Assembly: GCF_036669915.1 (NCBI RefSeq)
Contig: NC_089318.1
Location: 25,356,238-25,420,237, forward strand
Length of the DNA stretch: 64,000 nt
Source: Pocillopora verrucosa
Lineage: Eukaryota; Cnidaria; Anthozoa; Scleractinia; Pocilloporidae
Direction of reading: 5' to 3'
Shown: one piece after another, positions 19,227-32,561 of the stretch
Position numbering within the stretch: the first letter of the stretch is position 1
Layout of the letters: each line of letters starts with the position of its first letter
The notes under the pieces: model-generated
What the model was told of the DNA's origin: nothing
Database searches by the model: none
Seen by the model: only the letters and a program-made list of their open reading frames with translations
Program-made: the position numbers and the translations under genes

Positions 19227-20232
19227 GTGCGTCATGCTTGTCTCGTGCAAGATTCCCTTGATCTGTGGTTAGCTTGTGATGACCACACATGCAACCGAAT
19301 TTTTGTCTACGATGGTCGCACACTCAGCCTGAAGTTTTCTTTCTCAATTGAAACCTATCAAGAGCAGCGTCTCTTGTTTCAGATCCAGTACATGCATATT
19401 ATGGCACCTTTCGTTTTAATCGCTGCCCGTGGAGAGTTTGCCTTGGTCAACGCTTACTACACTTGGAGTGAGTCGCGTTACAAGTACGTGGCATCCATGA
19501 GATTCGACCAACAAGTTAGCTGCGTCGCATCAAACGATGAGTACGTGTATGTTGGACTTCACGAAGGAAATGTGCATTGTATCTTGGAAACAGATATGAA
19601 GAAGAGCTTCAGGAAACGTGCTTTTCACAGCTTCAATGTTGGACGCCACCGAATTCTGGTACTCACAGCAGCACAGGATAAGCTGTCCACGAGCCGATTC
19701 ATTTACATATAATTAACGAAACTAGGCGAAATGGAGGCTTTCGACATCGACGCCGTATGGTAGGGTGGCCCTGAGGGACTGGAGAACAACCCACAGACGC
19801 AAATCTCCTTTCTAAAGGTTTCTCGTGACGAAAAAAGCGTTTTGTCTGTGTGCAGGTCCGTACTCAGCAAATGGGATTCAGAGAACAGGCAGAACCACTT
19901 TAGCGTTGACTGCGCAGTGTTCTAAGGAGTCTCTCTGCGGAATCCGAGTCACACAAAGATCACGATGACGCAGTTGCGTGTATTACCTACGTGGAGCCCA
20001 CCACCCATCTATTTGGGTGGGCATTGCGAATGGCCACATAATGATATTTGATTCGGAAACAGAACATCTACTCACTTGGTTTCATCCTTTTGATGAAACG
20101 CGTAGTCTGACCGTTATCAATTCTCCTAGTCCCTGCAGCACTGAGCAAGGATACGTCATAAGTACCGGGAAAAGATTAAGACCGGACGGATTAGGCCCGG
20201 TATGCGAACTTTTGGCGGAACGTGTGACATAA
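19227..20232 (+). pseudogene. WD40-like C-terminal part of the LRRK relic, copy 1
   Basis: The first stretch reads DLWLACDDHTCNRIFVYDGR and VSCVASNDEYVYVGLHEGNV. The second, in another frame, reads IWVGIANGHIMIFDSETEHL, a typical LRRK WD40 blade. The frames between them are broken (stop at 19710-19712, and a shift between 19970 and 20010). A Lys/Arg/Ser-rich region open in two frames follows (about 20280-20540) and could be the old C-terminal tail. Confidence 0.6.
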
Positions 20233-20539
20233 ATCCCAAGGGAAGATACAAATCGTAAAGTGAGTTAACCGGTACGAAAGAAGATTCACAGAAGAAATTC
20301 AACAGGAAGAAAACCCAGGACTCCTACTCCGCCCATAGACGAGCAAAAAAACGATACCGTAGACGCAAACCCTACTTTGCGGTCGAAATGTTCCATGATG
20401 ATGTGGGAACTGTTGTCCAAGAATGGCTTCGCAAGAGTAGAAGCCAAAAGCGGCCGAGGACGCTTTTCTTGCAGCCGCAGTACCAAAGCAAAAAGTAGTG
20501 ATCAGCCCTTGCAGAATGGCGATGAAAGTAATCAACAGT

Positions 20540-21994
20540 GAAAGTTAGAGAGAGTTCATTGTCATGGTCTCATGCTTTGAAGATCAGGTAAAAATACCCT
20601 GAAGAGACTGGCTAGCATATGACGGGTGTCGGGGCAAGCGCGCTAGCTCGACCATTTAAACCAGAGTGGTTTCTGATTCTTATTTCCATTCATTGCGTGG
20701 AATAAAATAATAAAGAACTGCTGGCTTGGCCAGTTTTCTTTAAATACAATCTTTACAACCTTGTTCTCAAGGACTGTCTTCTTTTCATCAGCTGAGGTAG
20801 AAGAGAGAGAGACAGGTGAGAAGTGGGAAGAATAGAAAGCATAAAAACGTCTCTATGTAATAGGAGGTCTTGGCTTTTTCTCCTTCTCCCGGCTTCTTAA
20901 CCGACCCTTTTACCTCCTTCCTCTTTCTTCTCCTACTTTCCCCTTTATTTGGTTACAGTAAAAGTCTAATATGCGTTGAAATCTCTGTATGACCACTTTA
21001 AAACAAGCAACGCCTCACAGACCTCTTTGCACTGGATACACCTCAGACACGAGTGCAACTTTGAAACTGTTGAATTATGCAATTCTTATTAATAGCCTGT
21101 TATTGGAGTATTTTGTATACGGTTGGGTAAACAGAGTAAGATAGAAGATCGACAGCCAGCATTTCACTTCCTTACACTAAATAAGACCATAAAGCGTTAA
21201 TCTCGTACTCGTGATTATTCATCTCAAAGACTTTCGAAGCTCTTTTTCCGACCCCGCGCAACCTTTGTCGTGGAAACTTTCATACAAGTTAACTCTCTTT
21301 ACTCGAATTGTGTTTCCTGACAAGTCAAAGCGAAAAATTATGTGGCCCGAAACACTGAAAGACTCTGGGACTTTTTTGTATTGTTGTTGTGATGGGAGGG
21401 CAGGGAGCTTCATAGTTTAGTCCTCTTCAGGTTTCGCTAGTTAAGGGTCGTTTAGGTACATTTCCCAACTACAGTGCTTTGTATCTCAAAAAAAATTATG
21501 ATGAAACGGTTTCTTCACGGCCATTGGCGTCTTCGAAGAACAGGAGTTAAAATCAAATGTTTTGAGGGATCATAAATCTTCTTTTTGAGATGAACCTATA
21601 AAACAATTAAATATTTACCGTTGAAACCGAGAATATTCTTTGTATTTCCAATGCCCTATCAACAAAATTGTACCAAAAGCCGGAATTTCACAAAAAGAAG
21701 GCATAGAATTTTGTAATCGATGAATATCGTGATCGGGAAAGAGGTAACTGTTGAGAATATTTGATCAAAAATTCCACTCAAAACTAGTTTTTGTATTTCT
21801 AGGAGTTCACCGGAATATTCCATGGTTATAAGTCAGTAGACACACATTTAACTAGGGAGGTTCTCGCCTTAATATTACTTTAAATGTAATTCTTCATGAA
21901 TTTCTGTTTCTAGCGCGCGCTTAAAAGAAAAAGCTGCTATTATGACGCACTCTGATCATAAAACAGACTCGGGGAAAACATTACAAAGGCCAAG
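20540..21994. other. Intergenic spacer and presumed promoter of kinase copy 2
   Basis: No gene was recognised between the LRRK relic and the first coding exon of kinase copy 2. A pyrimidine-rich stretch lies at 20875-20945. The segment 21375-21490 is the diverged duplicate of 13645-13760. The equivalent spacer before copy 3 carries about 75 extra bases near 46420-46490. No TATA box could be assigned. Confidence 0.5.
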
Positions 21995-22446
21995 ATGGTT
22001 TTTGTAACGTCTTGGATAAGTTTTTTTACATTCGCATGTTTCAGGGACTATTTTTGGCAGAGGTCAGAAACTGAATGCAAAGAAAGGTAGGTCTTTAATC
22101 ATTCAGTCCAATTTCGATAAAAGTTTTAAGTTTGTAAATAAACAACGGAAAACTTTTACAGACCGATTGTGCGGCTTGATTTATCAAACTATTAAATTGC
22201 TTCACTAGCTAGCTACCCGACATTAATGTGAACATTCAAGAGTTTAAGTTCAAAATATGTGTTTGAGGCAGGCTCAAGGTATTTAACATCTTAATGCACT
22301 AAATAAATGGAAAGAACAAGGCTTTATTTTTGCAAAACTTGTGTTGCGACCAAGTATTAATGGTAGTCGTCATTGTGACGCTAACATTTCTTTTTTTCAG
22401 TTTTGAAGAGGAAGCCCGCAAGAAAGATAGAGAACAGAAAAGACAG
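21995..22446 (+). CDS. N-terminal exons of kinase copy 2
   Basis: Exon 21995-22086 reads [20 protein letters not shown] then [10 protein letters not shown], and it shares a Ser codon with exon 22401-22446 ([15 protein letters not shown]). The first 16 residues are hydrophobic, so a signal anchor or membrane-associated start is possible but unproven. The charged second exon leads straight into the IQ array. The same two exons occur at 47626-47717 and 48028-48073 in copy 3. Confidence 0.6.
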
Positions 22447-25400
22447 GTATTCTGATTTCTTTGTAATGCCGTGTCAACGTAGCAGATTGATTATTATTAT
22501 TATTATTATTATTATTTTTTAAAGCTTCTGATGAGGAAGGATTACATGCTAACAACTGAACTGCGTAGAGCGGGCCCGGCATAATTATCGAAAACTCCAA
22601 ACCCCAACAAAACAAAATTTAAAAGTTTCATCAGAACTATTTATTTGGGCCATATTCAATTTCAGAGGTACTAATGCAAAATGATTTTCTTTAATTGTAT
22701 TTTTCAAAGAAGAAAATAAACTATGAAAATTGTCAAGAGAAGATAAGAATCACACCATGATGGGAAAAAAAACAAACAAATCGAATGGGAAAAAAAAAAC
22801 AAATCGAGCAAGTCTTTAGTTTACTTTTTTTTTCAGTTGTCAAGGTTTCGACAACACCCATTATAAAAAGGAGAGGACATTTCTGAAAGTAGAACGCATA
22901 ATAAATAGCAAGTACATGATTCCGTTTCTCTCCTGACAAATTAGAGCTGCAACGTTAATTCAACGGGTTCGAAGCCTATATGGTTGACTTTAGAGCTCTA
23001 ATATTTCAGACTCTTTGAAAATCTAATCAATCTTTGTCCAATATATCACAAATGAAAAAACTTTGAATGATAAAACCTTTGTTTTACTCACCCACCGAAG
23101 CGGCGCAGCAGTGTTTTTAAAAGCTGCTAACTTGTTAACTAGTGTCATATGCTTTAAACATTTTTAAATGGAATATCTTCCTTGAAGAAATTAAGATGTA
23201 GTTTACTTGTAACTTTCTAAATTTTACTTTGTAGAAAGTGGAAAGTGGCGGATTGTTATAAAGGTAGCCATTAGGGGGGAATGATTTTCCGTCTCTGTCT
23301 TTTCTTTGAGGGGCTATTGGAGAATATTTTCGATTTTAGCCGTAGTCTGATCCAACAAGATGAGATTCGTTCTAAAAAGCATTATTTGTTCCCTTTCGAC
23401 TCCATGGCCTTATCAGGGAAATGGATTCACAATTATCATCAGTATATAACTACTTATCAGTTTGTAATTACTGCTTTTCTCCTGACAGAACAAGGCTGTC
23501 AAATTAATACAGAGAGCTTGGAGAAAGCATCGAAGAACGAGGAGGGTAATAATTTTTAGCCATAATATTCTGTATTTTTCATATTTTATCTGTAGTCCGT
23601 GTTCAACTTCTACATTTTTAATCCTCCACATAGACCAAAAAAATTGACTGTAAGGGGAGAGAATTTTTTTGTCTTTGAAAACACATCTTCTTGCCCCCCG
23701 TCAGTCGGGTTTTTGAATCGGCTGTTTGGACGCACTCAAGTTACCGAAACGTTGTGAAAAGGTTGCCGTCATAAGGAGGTGGGTGTTTTGAGGTGGTTGC
23801 TGTTCTTGAGACGAGGGCATTGTTGGAATGTGGCGTTTGTTGAAAGTTAATCGTTGTTGAGAAAGTTCCCGTTGTAAGGGGAAGACCATTTTCAAAACGT
23901 TGGCCGCAGCGGTTCCACAGAAAAAAATAGACCTTTGATATCAACATGAACAGAATATGAAGTTTTTAAGATGATGATACTGGAAGTTTATGCGATGATC
24001 ATGGATATTTTAGTTGCTCATATTAACTGTTGATATCATAATGTTTGTTCTCTTTGCAGAATAAATGCGCGTCCATAATTCAACGGGCTTGGCGTCGACT
24101 AAAGTTAAAAAGACTTGAACTTCAGGTAATTTGTATAGTAATAACAGTATAATCACAGTTATACATGGTAAATTCAATCATTTAATTTTATGGAGCGATT
24201 TCAGTTGTATAAAATGGTGGGATTATTTTAAAATAAAAAGGCAGGGGGGTTCCAAAAGTTAACATCAAAAATTTTCTTTCAAGTAGTTTACAATGAATTC
24301 GCTTTTTTAAAGGAAATCCAAATCGAGAGTGGGATATTTCACTCCATGTACACTGGGCTTCAACTTTACAACTCTTCAAACGTGCTTATGGTGACATCTC
24401 ATCACAATCACAATGAAAATAAATAGATTAGAAAAAACTAAAATAAACGAACAAACAAACAAACAAACAGTGATGCTTGTGAAAAACATCGTAATCGAGA
24501 CTAAACCAGCAAGGTACAGAAGTTAAATCATATTTCATAGCCTCCCTTAATTAAGTATTGTAGACATTTCATCCACTCTTTAGTGATATAAAGCCGACAA
24601 GGTTCCCAGTTAAAATATTTTTCTAAATTGGGCCTTGACAAAAGAAGAGTGTCGTTGCAGTTGGGACACGCTTTAGTTGCTGTGTCATTGTGAGGGGGTG
24701 GCTGTTGTAAGAAAGAGGCGGTTCATGGGAAGGTGTTCTGTGTAGAGAAGTGGCCCTTCTGAGGAGGTGGTCATCTCTAGGAAGGCAGCCAGTGTACGGA
24801 GGTGACCGTTGTAGGCGGATGACTGCCGAAGAGACTTTTCGTAGAAAGTAGACCTCTATTATGTACTCCAACATGGCGTGACGACTTTAAGATGCTGATA
24901 TTCTATACTGACATTATGAAAATTGTTGTTTACTTTGCAGAATAAATGTGCCGTTTAGATTCAAAAGGCGTCACGTCTATTAAATCTTAACTGCAAGTTT
25001 CATTATTTAACTTTCTCGGCGATTTTAGTTGCAATCCGATCCAACAAGATGAGATTCTTTCTAAAAGGCATTATTTGTTCCCTTTCGACTCCATGGCCTT
25101 ATCAGGGAAATGGATTCACAATTATCATCAGTATAAAATTACTTATCGGTTTATAATTACTGTTTTCCTCCTGACAGATTGAGACCGTCAAATTAATACA
25201 GAGAGCTTGGAGAAAGCATCGAAGAACGAGGAGGGTAATAATTTTTAGCCATAACATGTATTTCTCATCCTTTATCTGTAGTCCGTGTTCAACTTCTACA
25301 TTTTTAATCCTCCACATAGACCAAAAATATTAACTGTAAGGGGAGATAATTTTTTGTAAACACATCTTGTTACACCCCCCGTCAGTCGGGTTTTTGAATC

Positions 25401-28400
25401 GGCTGTTTGGACGCACTCAAGTTGCCGAAATGTTGTGAAAAGGTTGCCGTCATAAGGAGGTGGGCGTTGTGAGGTGGATGTTGCTCTTGAGACGAGGGCA
25501 TTGTTAGAATGTGGCGTTTGTTAAAAGTTAATTGTTGTTGAGGAAGTTCCCCTTGTGGGGAGAAGACCATTTTCAAAACGTTGGCCGCAGCGGTTCCATA
25601 GAAAAAAACAGACCTTTGATATCTACATCAACAGAAATATGAAGTTTTTAAGATGATGACACTGGAAGTTTATGCGATGATCATGGATATTTTAGACGCT
25701 CATATTAACTGTTGATATCATAATGTTTGTTCTCTTTGCAGAATGAATGCGCGTCCATAATTCAACGGGCTTGGCGTCGACTAAAGTTAAGAAGACTTGA
25801 ATTTCAGGTAGTTTGTTATAGTAATAACAGTATGATCACAGTCAAACTTTTTGTTTACTTTGCAGAATAAATGTGCCGTTACGATTCAAAAGGCGTCACG
25901 TCTTTTTCATCTTCATTGAACTTTTATACTGCAAATTTGCCGCCATAAATTGAAAAGATTAAATTAAGAAGAGCTCAAACTCAGGGTACTAGGAGATAGT
26001 AATAGCGGTTGGTGCAGAGTTAGATGGCAAGTTTTATCATTTAACTTTCTCGGCGATTTTAGTTGTAGTCTGATCCAACAAAATGAGATTCTTTCTAAAA
26101 GGCACTATTTGTTCCCTTTCGACTCCATGGCCTTACCAGGGGAATGGATTCACAATTATCATCAGCATATAATTACTTATCAGTATATAATTACTGCTTT
26201 TCTCCTGACAGAACAAGGCTGTCAAATTAATACAGAGAGCTTGGAGAAAGCATCGAAGAACGAGGAGGGTAATAATTTTTAGCCATAATTTTCTATATTT
26301 TTCATCCTTTATCTGTAGCCCGTGTTCAACTTCTACATTTTTAATCCTCCACATAGACCAAGAAAATTGACTGAAAGAGGAGAGAATTTTTTGCCTTTGA
26401 AAACACATCTTGTTACACCCCCCATCAGTCGGGTTTTTGAGTCGGCTGTTTGGACGCACTCAAGTAATTTGATATAGTAATAACAGCATGGTCAAAAATT
26501 TTCTTTCAAGTAGTTTACAATGAATTCGCTCTTTTGAAAGGAAATCCAAACCGAGAGTGAGATATTTCACTCTATGTCTACTGGGCTTCAACTTTACAAC
26601 TCTTCAAACGTGCTTATGGTGACATCTTATTAAATCATAATGAAAATAAATAGATTAGAAAAAAACTAAACAAAACAAACAAACAAACAAACAGTGATGC
26701 TTGCGAAAAATTTCCTAATCGAGACTGAACCAGCAAGGTACAGAAGTTGAAATATGATTTATATTTCATAGCAGGGTTGGTCATCCCTAAATTAAGTACT
26801 GTAGAAATTTCATCAATTCTTTAGTGATGTAAAGCCGACAGGGTTCTCAGTATCAAATATTTTTCTGAATTGGGCCTTGACGAAAGAAGAGTCTCGTTGT
26901 AGTTGGAAGACGCTTAAGTTGCTGTGTCATTGTAAGGGGGTGGCTGTTGTAAGAAAGAGGCGGTTCATGGGAAGGTGTTCTGTGTAGAGAGGTGGCCCTT
27001 CTTCAGGGTTGGTCATTTCTAGGAAGGTAGCCGGTGTACGGCTTAACTGCAAGTTTCATTATTTTTAAAACTTTCTCGGCAATTTCAATTGTAGTCTGAT
27101 CCAACAAAATGAGATTCTTTCTAAAAGGCATTATTTGTTTGCTTTCGACTCCATAGCCTTATCAGGGAAATGGATTCACAATTATCATCAGTATATAATT
27201 ACTTATCAGAATATAATTACGGCTTTTCTCTTGACAGAACAAGGCTGTCAAATTAATACAGAAAGCTTGGAGAAAGCATCGAAGAACGAGGAGGGTAATA
27301 ATTTTTAGCCATAATATTCTGTATTTTCATATTTTATCTGTAGTCCGTGCTCAACTTCTGCATTTTTAATCCTCCACATAGACCAAAAAAATTGACTCCA
27401 AGGGGAGAGAATTTTGTTGTCTTTGAAAACACATCTTGTTACACCCCCGTCAGTCGGGTTTTTGAATCAGCTGTCTGGACGCATTCAAGTTATCGAAACG
27501 TTGTGAAAAGGTTGCCGTCATAAGGGGGTGGGCGTTGTGAGGTGGATGTTGCTCTTGAGACGAGGGCATTGTTGGAATATGGCGTTTGTTAAAAGTTAAT
27601 CGTTGTTGAGAAAGTTCCCGTTGTAAGGAGAAGACCATTTTCAAAACGTTGGCCGCAGCGGTTCTACAGAAAAAAAAAAATAGCTTTGATATCTACATAA
27701 ACAGAATATGAAGTCTTATGAGGATGAAACTGGAAATTTGATGCGATAATCATGGATATTTTAGATGCTCATATTAACTGTTGATATCATAATGTTCGTT
27801 CTCTTTGCAGAATGAATGTGCGTCCATAATTCAACGGGCTTGGCGTCGACTAAAATTAAAAAGACTTGAATTTCAGGTAATTTGATATAATAATAAGAGC
27901 ATGATCACAGTTACACATGGTAAATTCAATCATTTAATTTTATGGAGCGATTTCAATTATATAAAATGGTGGGATTATTTTAAAATATAAAGGGCAGGGG
28001 GTTCCAAAAGTTAACGTCAAAAATTTTCTTTCAAGTAGTTTACAATAAATTCGCTTTTTTAAAGGAAATCCAAATCGAGAGTGAGATATTTCACTCCATG
28101 TACACTGGGCTTCAACTTTACAACTCTTCAAACGTGCTTATGGTGACAGTAAAATCACAATGAAAATAAATAGATTAGAAAAAACTAAACAAAACACACA
28201 AACAAACAAACAGTGATGCTTGCGAAAAATTTCCTAATCGAGACTGAACCAGCAAGGTACAGAAGTTGAAATATGATTTATATTTCATAACAGGGTTGGT
28301 CATCCCTTAATTAAGTATTGTAGAAACTTCATCAATCCTTTAGTGATGTAAAGCCGACAGGGTTCTCAGTATCAAATATTTTTCTAAATTGGGCCATGAC

Positions 28401-29696
28401 GAAAGAAGAGTCTCGTTGCAGTTGGAAGACGCTTAAGTTGCTGTGTCATTGTAAGGGGGTGGCTGTTGTAAGAAAGAGGCGGTTCATGGGAAGGTGTTCT
28501 GTGTAGAGAGGTGGCCCTTCTTCAGGGTTGGTCATTTCTAGGAAGGTAGCCGGTGTACGGCTTAACTGCAAGTTTCGTTATTTTTAAAACTTTCTCGGCG
28601 ATTTCAATTGTAGTCTGATCCAACAAAATGAGATTCTTTCTAAAAGGCATTATTTGTTTGCTTTCGACTCCATAGCCTTATCAGGGAAATGGATTCACAA
28701 TTATCATCAGTATATAATTACTTATCAGAATATAATTACGGCTTTTCTCTTGACAGAACAAGGCTGTCAAATTAATACAGAAAGCTTGGAGAAAGCATCG
28801 AAGAACGAGGAGGGTAATAATTTTTAGCCATAATATTCTGTATTTTCATATTTTATCTGTAGTCCGTGCTCAACTTCTGCATTTTTAATCCTCCACATAG
28901 ACCAAAAAAATTGACTCCAAGGGGAGAGAATTTTGTTGTCTTTGAAAACACATCTTGTTACACCCCCGTCAGTCGGGTTTTTGAATCAGCTGTCTGGACG
29001 CATTCAAGTTATCGAAACGTTGTGAAAAGGTTGCCGTCATAAGGGGGTGGGCGTTGTGAGGTGGATGCTGCTCTTGTGACGAGGGCATTGTTGGAATATG
29101 GCGTTTGTTAAAAGTTAATCGTTGTTGAGAAAGTTCCCGTTGTAAGGAGAAGACCATTTTCAAAACGTTGGCCGCAGCGGTTCTACAGAAAAAAATAGAC
29201 CTTTGATATCTACATAAACAGAATATGAAGTCTTATGAGGATGAAACTGGAAATTTGATGCGATAATCATGGATATTTTAGATGCTCATATTAACTGTTG
29301 ATATCATAATGTTCGTTCTCTTTGCAGAATGAATGTGCGTCCATAATTCAACGGGCTTGGCGTCGACTAAAATTAAAAAGACTTGAACTTCAGGTAATTT
29401 GATATAGTAATAACAGCATGATCACAGTTATACATGGTAAATTCAATCATTTAATTTTATGGAGTGATTTCAGTTATATAAAATGGTGGGATTATTTTAA
29501 AACAAAAAGGGAAGGGGGTTCCAAAAGTTAACATCAAAAATTTTCTTTCATGTGGTTTACAATGAATTCGCTTTTTTAAAGGAAAGGAGAGTGAGATATT
29601 TCACTCCATGTACACTGGGCTTCAACTTTACAACTCTTTAAACGTGCTTATGGTGACATCATCTCATTACAATTACAATGAAAATAAATAGATTAG

Positions 29697-29727
<31 letters not shown>

Positions 29728-32496
29728 CAAACTAACAAACAAACAAACAGTGATGCTTGTGAAAAACATCCTAACCGTGACTGAACCAGCAAGGAACAGA
29801 AGTTAAATCATTTTTCATAGCGTCCCTTAATTAGGTATGGCAAAAATTTCACCCACTCTTTAGTGATATAAAGCTGACAGGGTTCTCAGCAACAAATATT
29901 TTTCTAAACTGGCCCTTGACGAAAGATGAGTCTCGTTGCAGTTGGGACGCGCTTTAGTTGCTGTGTCATTGTGAGGGGGTGGCTGTTGTAAGAAAGAGGC
30001 GGTTCATGGGTAGGTGTCCTGTGTAGAGAGGTGGCCCTTCTGAGGAGGCGGTCATTTCTAGGAAGGCAGCCGGTGTACGGAGGTGACCGTTGTAGGCGGA
30101 TGACTGCAGAAGAGACTTTTTGTATAAAGTAGACCTCTGTTATGTACTTCAACATGGCGTGACGACTTTAAGATGCTGATATTTTATGCTGACATTATCA
30201 AAATTGTTATTTACTTTGCAGAATAAATGTGCCGTTAAGATTCAAAAGGCGTCACGTCTTTTAAATCTTAACTGCAAGTTTCATTATTTTTAAGACTTTC
30301 TCGGCGATTTTAGCTGTAATCCGATCCAACAAGATGAGATTCTTTCTAAAAGACATTATTTGTTCCCTTTCGACTCCATGGCCTTATCAGGGAAATGGAT
30401 TCACAATTATCATCAGTATATAATTACTTATCAGTATATAAATAATGCTTTTCTCCTGACAGATTGAGGCCGTCAAATTAATTCAGAAAGCTTGGAGAAA
30501 GCATCGAAGAACGAGGAGGGTAATAATTTTTAGCCATAGTATTCTGTATTTTTCATATTTTATCTGTAGTCCGTGTTCAACTTCTACATTTTCAATCACA
30601 AAGACACAAAAAATTGACTGTAAGGGGAGAGAATTTTTTGTCTTTGAAAAAATTACTAGTGCTTATTTATTCCAGATTGGACAAGAAAAAAAATAAATGA
30701 TTTTATTACTAAAAAATGACAAACGTGAATTGAGATCATCCTGGATTATCTGCACAATTAAACTTCATCACTATATAAGTACTGCTTTTCTCCTAACAGA
30801 TCAAAGCAACCAAATTAACACAGCAAGCTTGGAGAGACTACCAAACTGGACGAAGGGTAATAATTTTTAGCCTCAGTGATCTAAAGTTTACTTATTTCAT
30901 CTGTGGTCCGTTTTCAACTTCTACATTTTTAAACATCCCAAAGACAAAAAAAAATTGACCGTAAAGGGAGTGAATGTCTTTAAAAAAATTACGAGTGCTT
31001 ATTTATTCCAGATTGAAGAAGGAAAAAGTGATTGATTTTGTTACTAATAAATAACAAACGTGAAAAAAACAGTACAGTATTGAGATCATACTGGTTTATC
31101 TACACAATTAAACTTTATCAGTATATAATTACTACTTTTCTCCTGACAGCTCAAAGCAACCAAACTAATACCGGAAGCTTGGAGAGAGTACAGAACTAGA
31201 CGAAGGGTAATGATTTTTAGCCTTAGTGATCTAAATTTTACTTATTTCATCTGTAGTCCGTGTTCAACTTCTGCATTTTTAAATATCTCAAAGACCAAAA
31301 ACAAATTGACCGCAAGGGGAGTGAATTTGAAAAAAAATAAAATAAAATAACGAGTGCTCGTTTATTCCAAATTGAACAAGCAATCATTTGATTGCTTATA
31401 AATGAAAAGCGTGAAAAAATGTAATTTATGACGTTTGAGTGACATGGGAACGTGCCATCAGAAATTAATATTCTGATGGCACGTTGAAGAGGTCCGCGTG
31501 GCATCATGGAAGTTTCGGATTATTTAAGCGTTTCATGGGAAAATGAAGTCATTGTTGGTCGGTCAGTATTATGTTTGACCACTTTCTTTTTTTTCCTTTT
31601 ATATTAATATGCTTTTCTTTTTTCAAAGCCCTGTAAACTATTACGACATTCATTAACTTTTCTTTCTGATTAGCAGCGTAACCAGGTTAGTTTACCCTTT
31701 CCTCAGGGTATTGTGCTGCTGTTTGTTGTATCTGGCGTGGCACAGGTTCTTTTTATAGAACCCTTGGTTTTCAGTGTACAAATGTTAAGATCATTTTAGG
31801 ATGCTTATACTACAAGACTGGCTGACTCATCCTAAATAAACTTTTCACATTAATTGATAACTCGTCTGAGTGTAGTCAGAATATAGTAATTCAGACAACT
31901 TTTCATAATAATGCTTATGCAAAGAAAGTGACTATATATATTATACAATGCTACAATTAGTTTTAAATTCAATATTTCAAACTTCAATCTGCTCCTCCCC
32001 CCTTAATTTCTTATTTCGTAATCACGTGCGGCTCACGTGTGATATAATCTAACGAGATTTGAAGTTGGCATTGCCAGCTGACGCGGACACTTCCGTGTAC
32101 TCTTTATTTTTGTCTCATTTTCTCAGACTATATAAAATAATTAAGCACCTTTCTAGCCATCTGATTAGCTGTGTTTCTGTAACATTTGATAAATTTATCA
32201 GTATTAAAGGCTAAGGGTTTAGCCATGAATGCAGAGCGTTCCCATGCAAAACTTAAGCCACCGGTATCACCATTCCTTGCAATGCACCAATGAAATCAAT
32301 TAATTTTTCCATTTTGCTCTGTGCAAAGATCCGTAGAAAAAGAAAAAGTCAGGAGATGTCCGATTATCCTACCAAAATGCGAAGAGTGGAAGATTTGGAC
32401 AACGTTGATTTCCAGGATCTATTTGAAGTTAAGAAACTTGGGGAAGGAGGCTTTGGCGAGGTAGGAGATTCTGTTATATAAATAATATAAATATAA

Positions 32497-32561
<65 letters not shown>

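Larger units (their letters stand above)
15240..20232 (+). pseudogene. LRRK/Roco-like pseudogene, copy 1 (COR-B, kinase, WD40-like)
   Basis: The parts in order are a COR-B-like exon (15240-15750), a Zn-motif plus glycine-loop exon (17264-17467), a kinase exon (18431 to a TGA at 19115-19117), and WD40-like stretches (19227-19712, 19978-20232). The order matches the C-terminal half of LRRK proteins. The leucine-rich repeats and ROC GTPase are not seen upstream. Breaks are a TGA inside LML-stop-CWSGRPTKRPTT, a TAG plus frameshift near 19205, a stop at 19712, and a frameshift near 20005. Both LINE remnants lie in the first intron. It is most likely a decayed gene duplicated along with the cluster. 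Confidence 0.7.

Noticed and set aside
22487..22519. Poly-Asn ORF on the minus strand
   Set aside because: It is a translation of an (ATT)n microsatellite.
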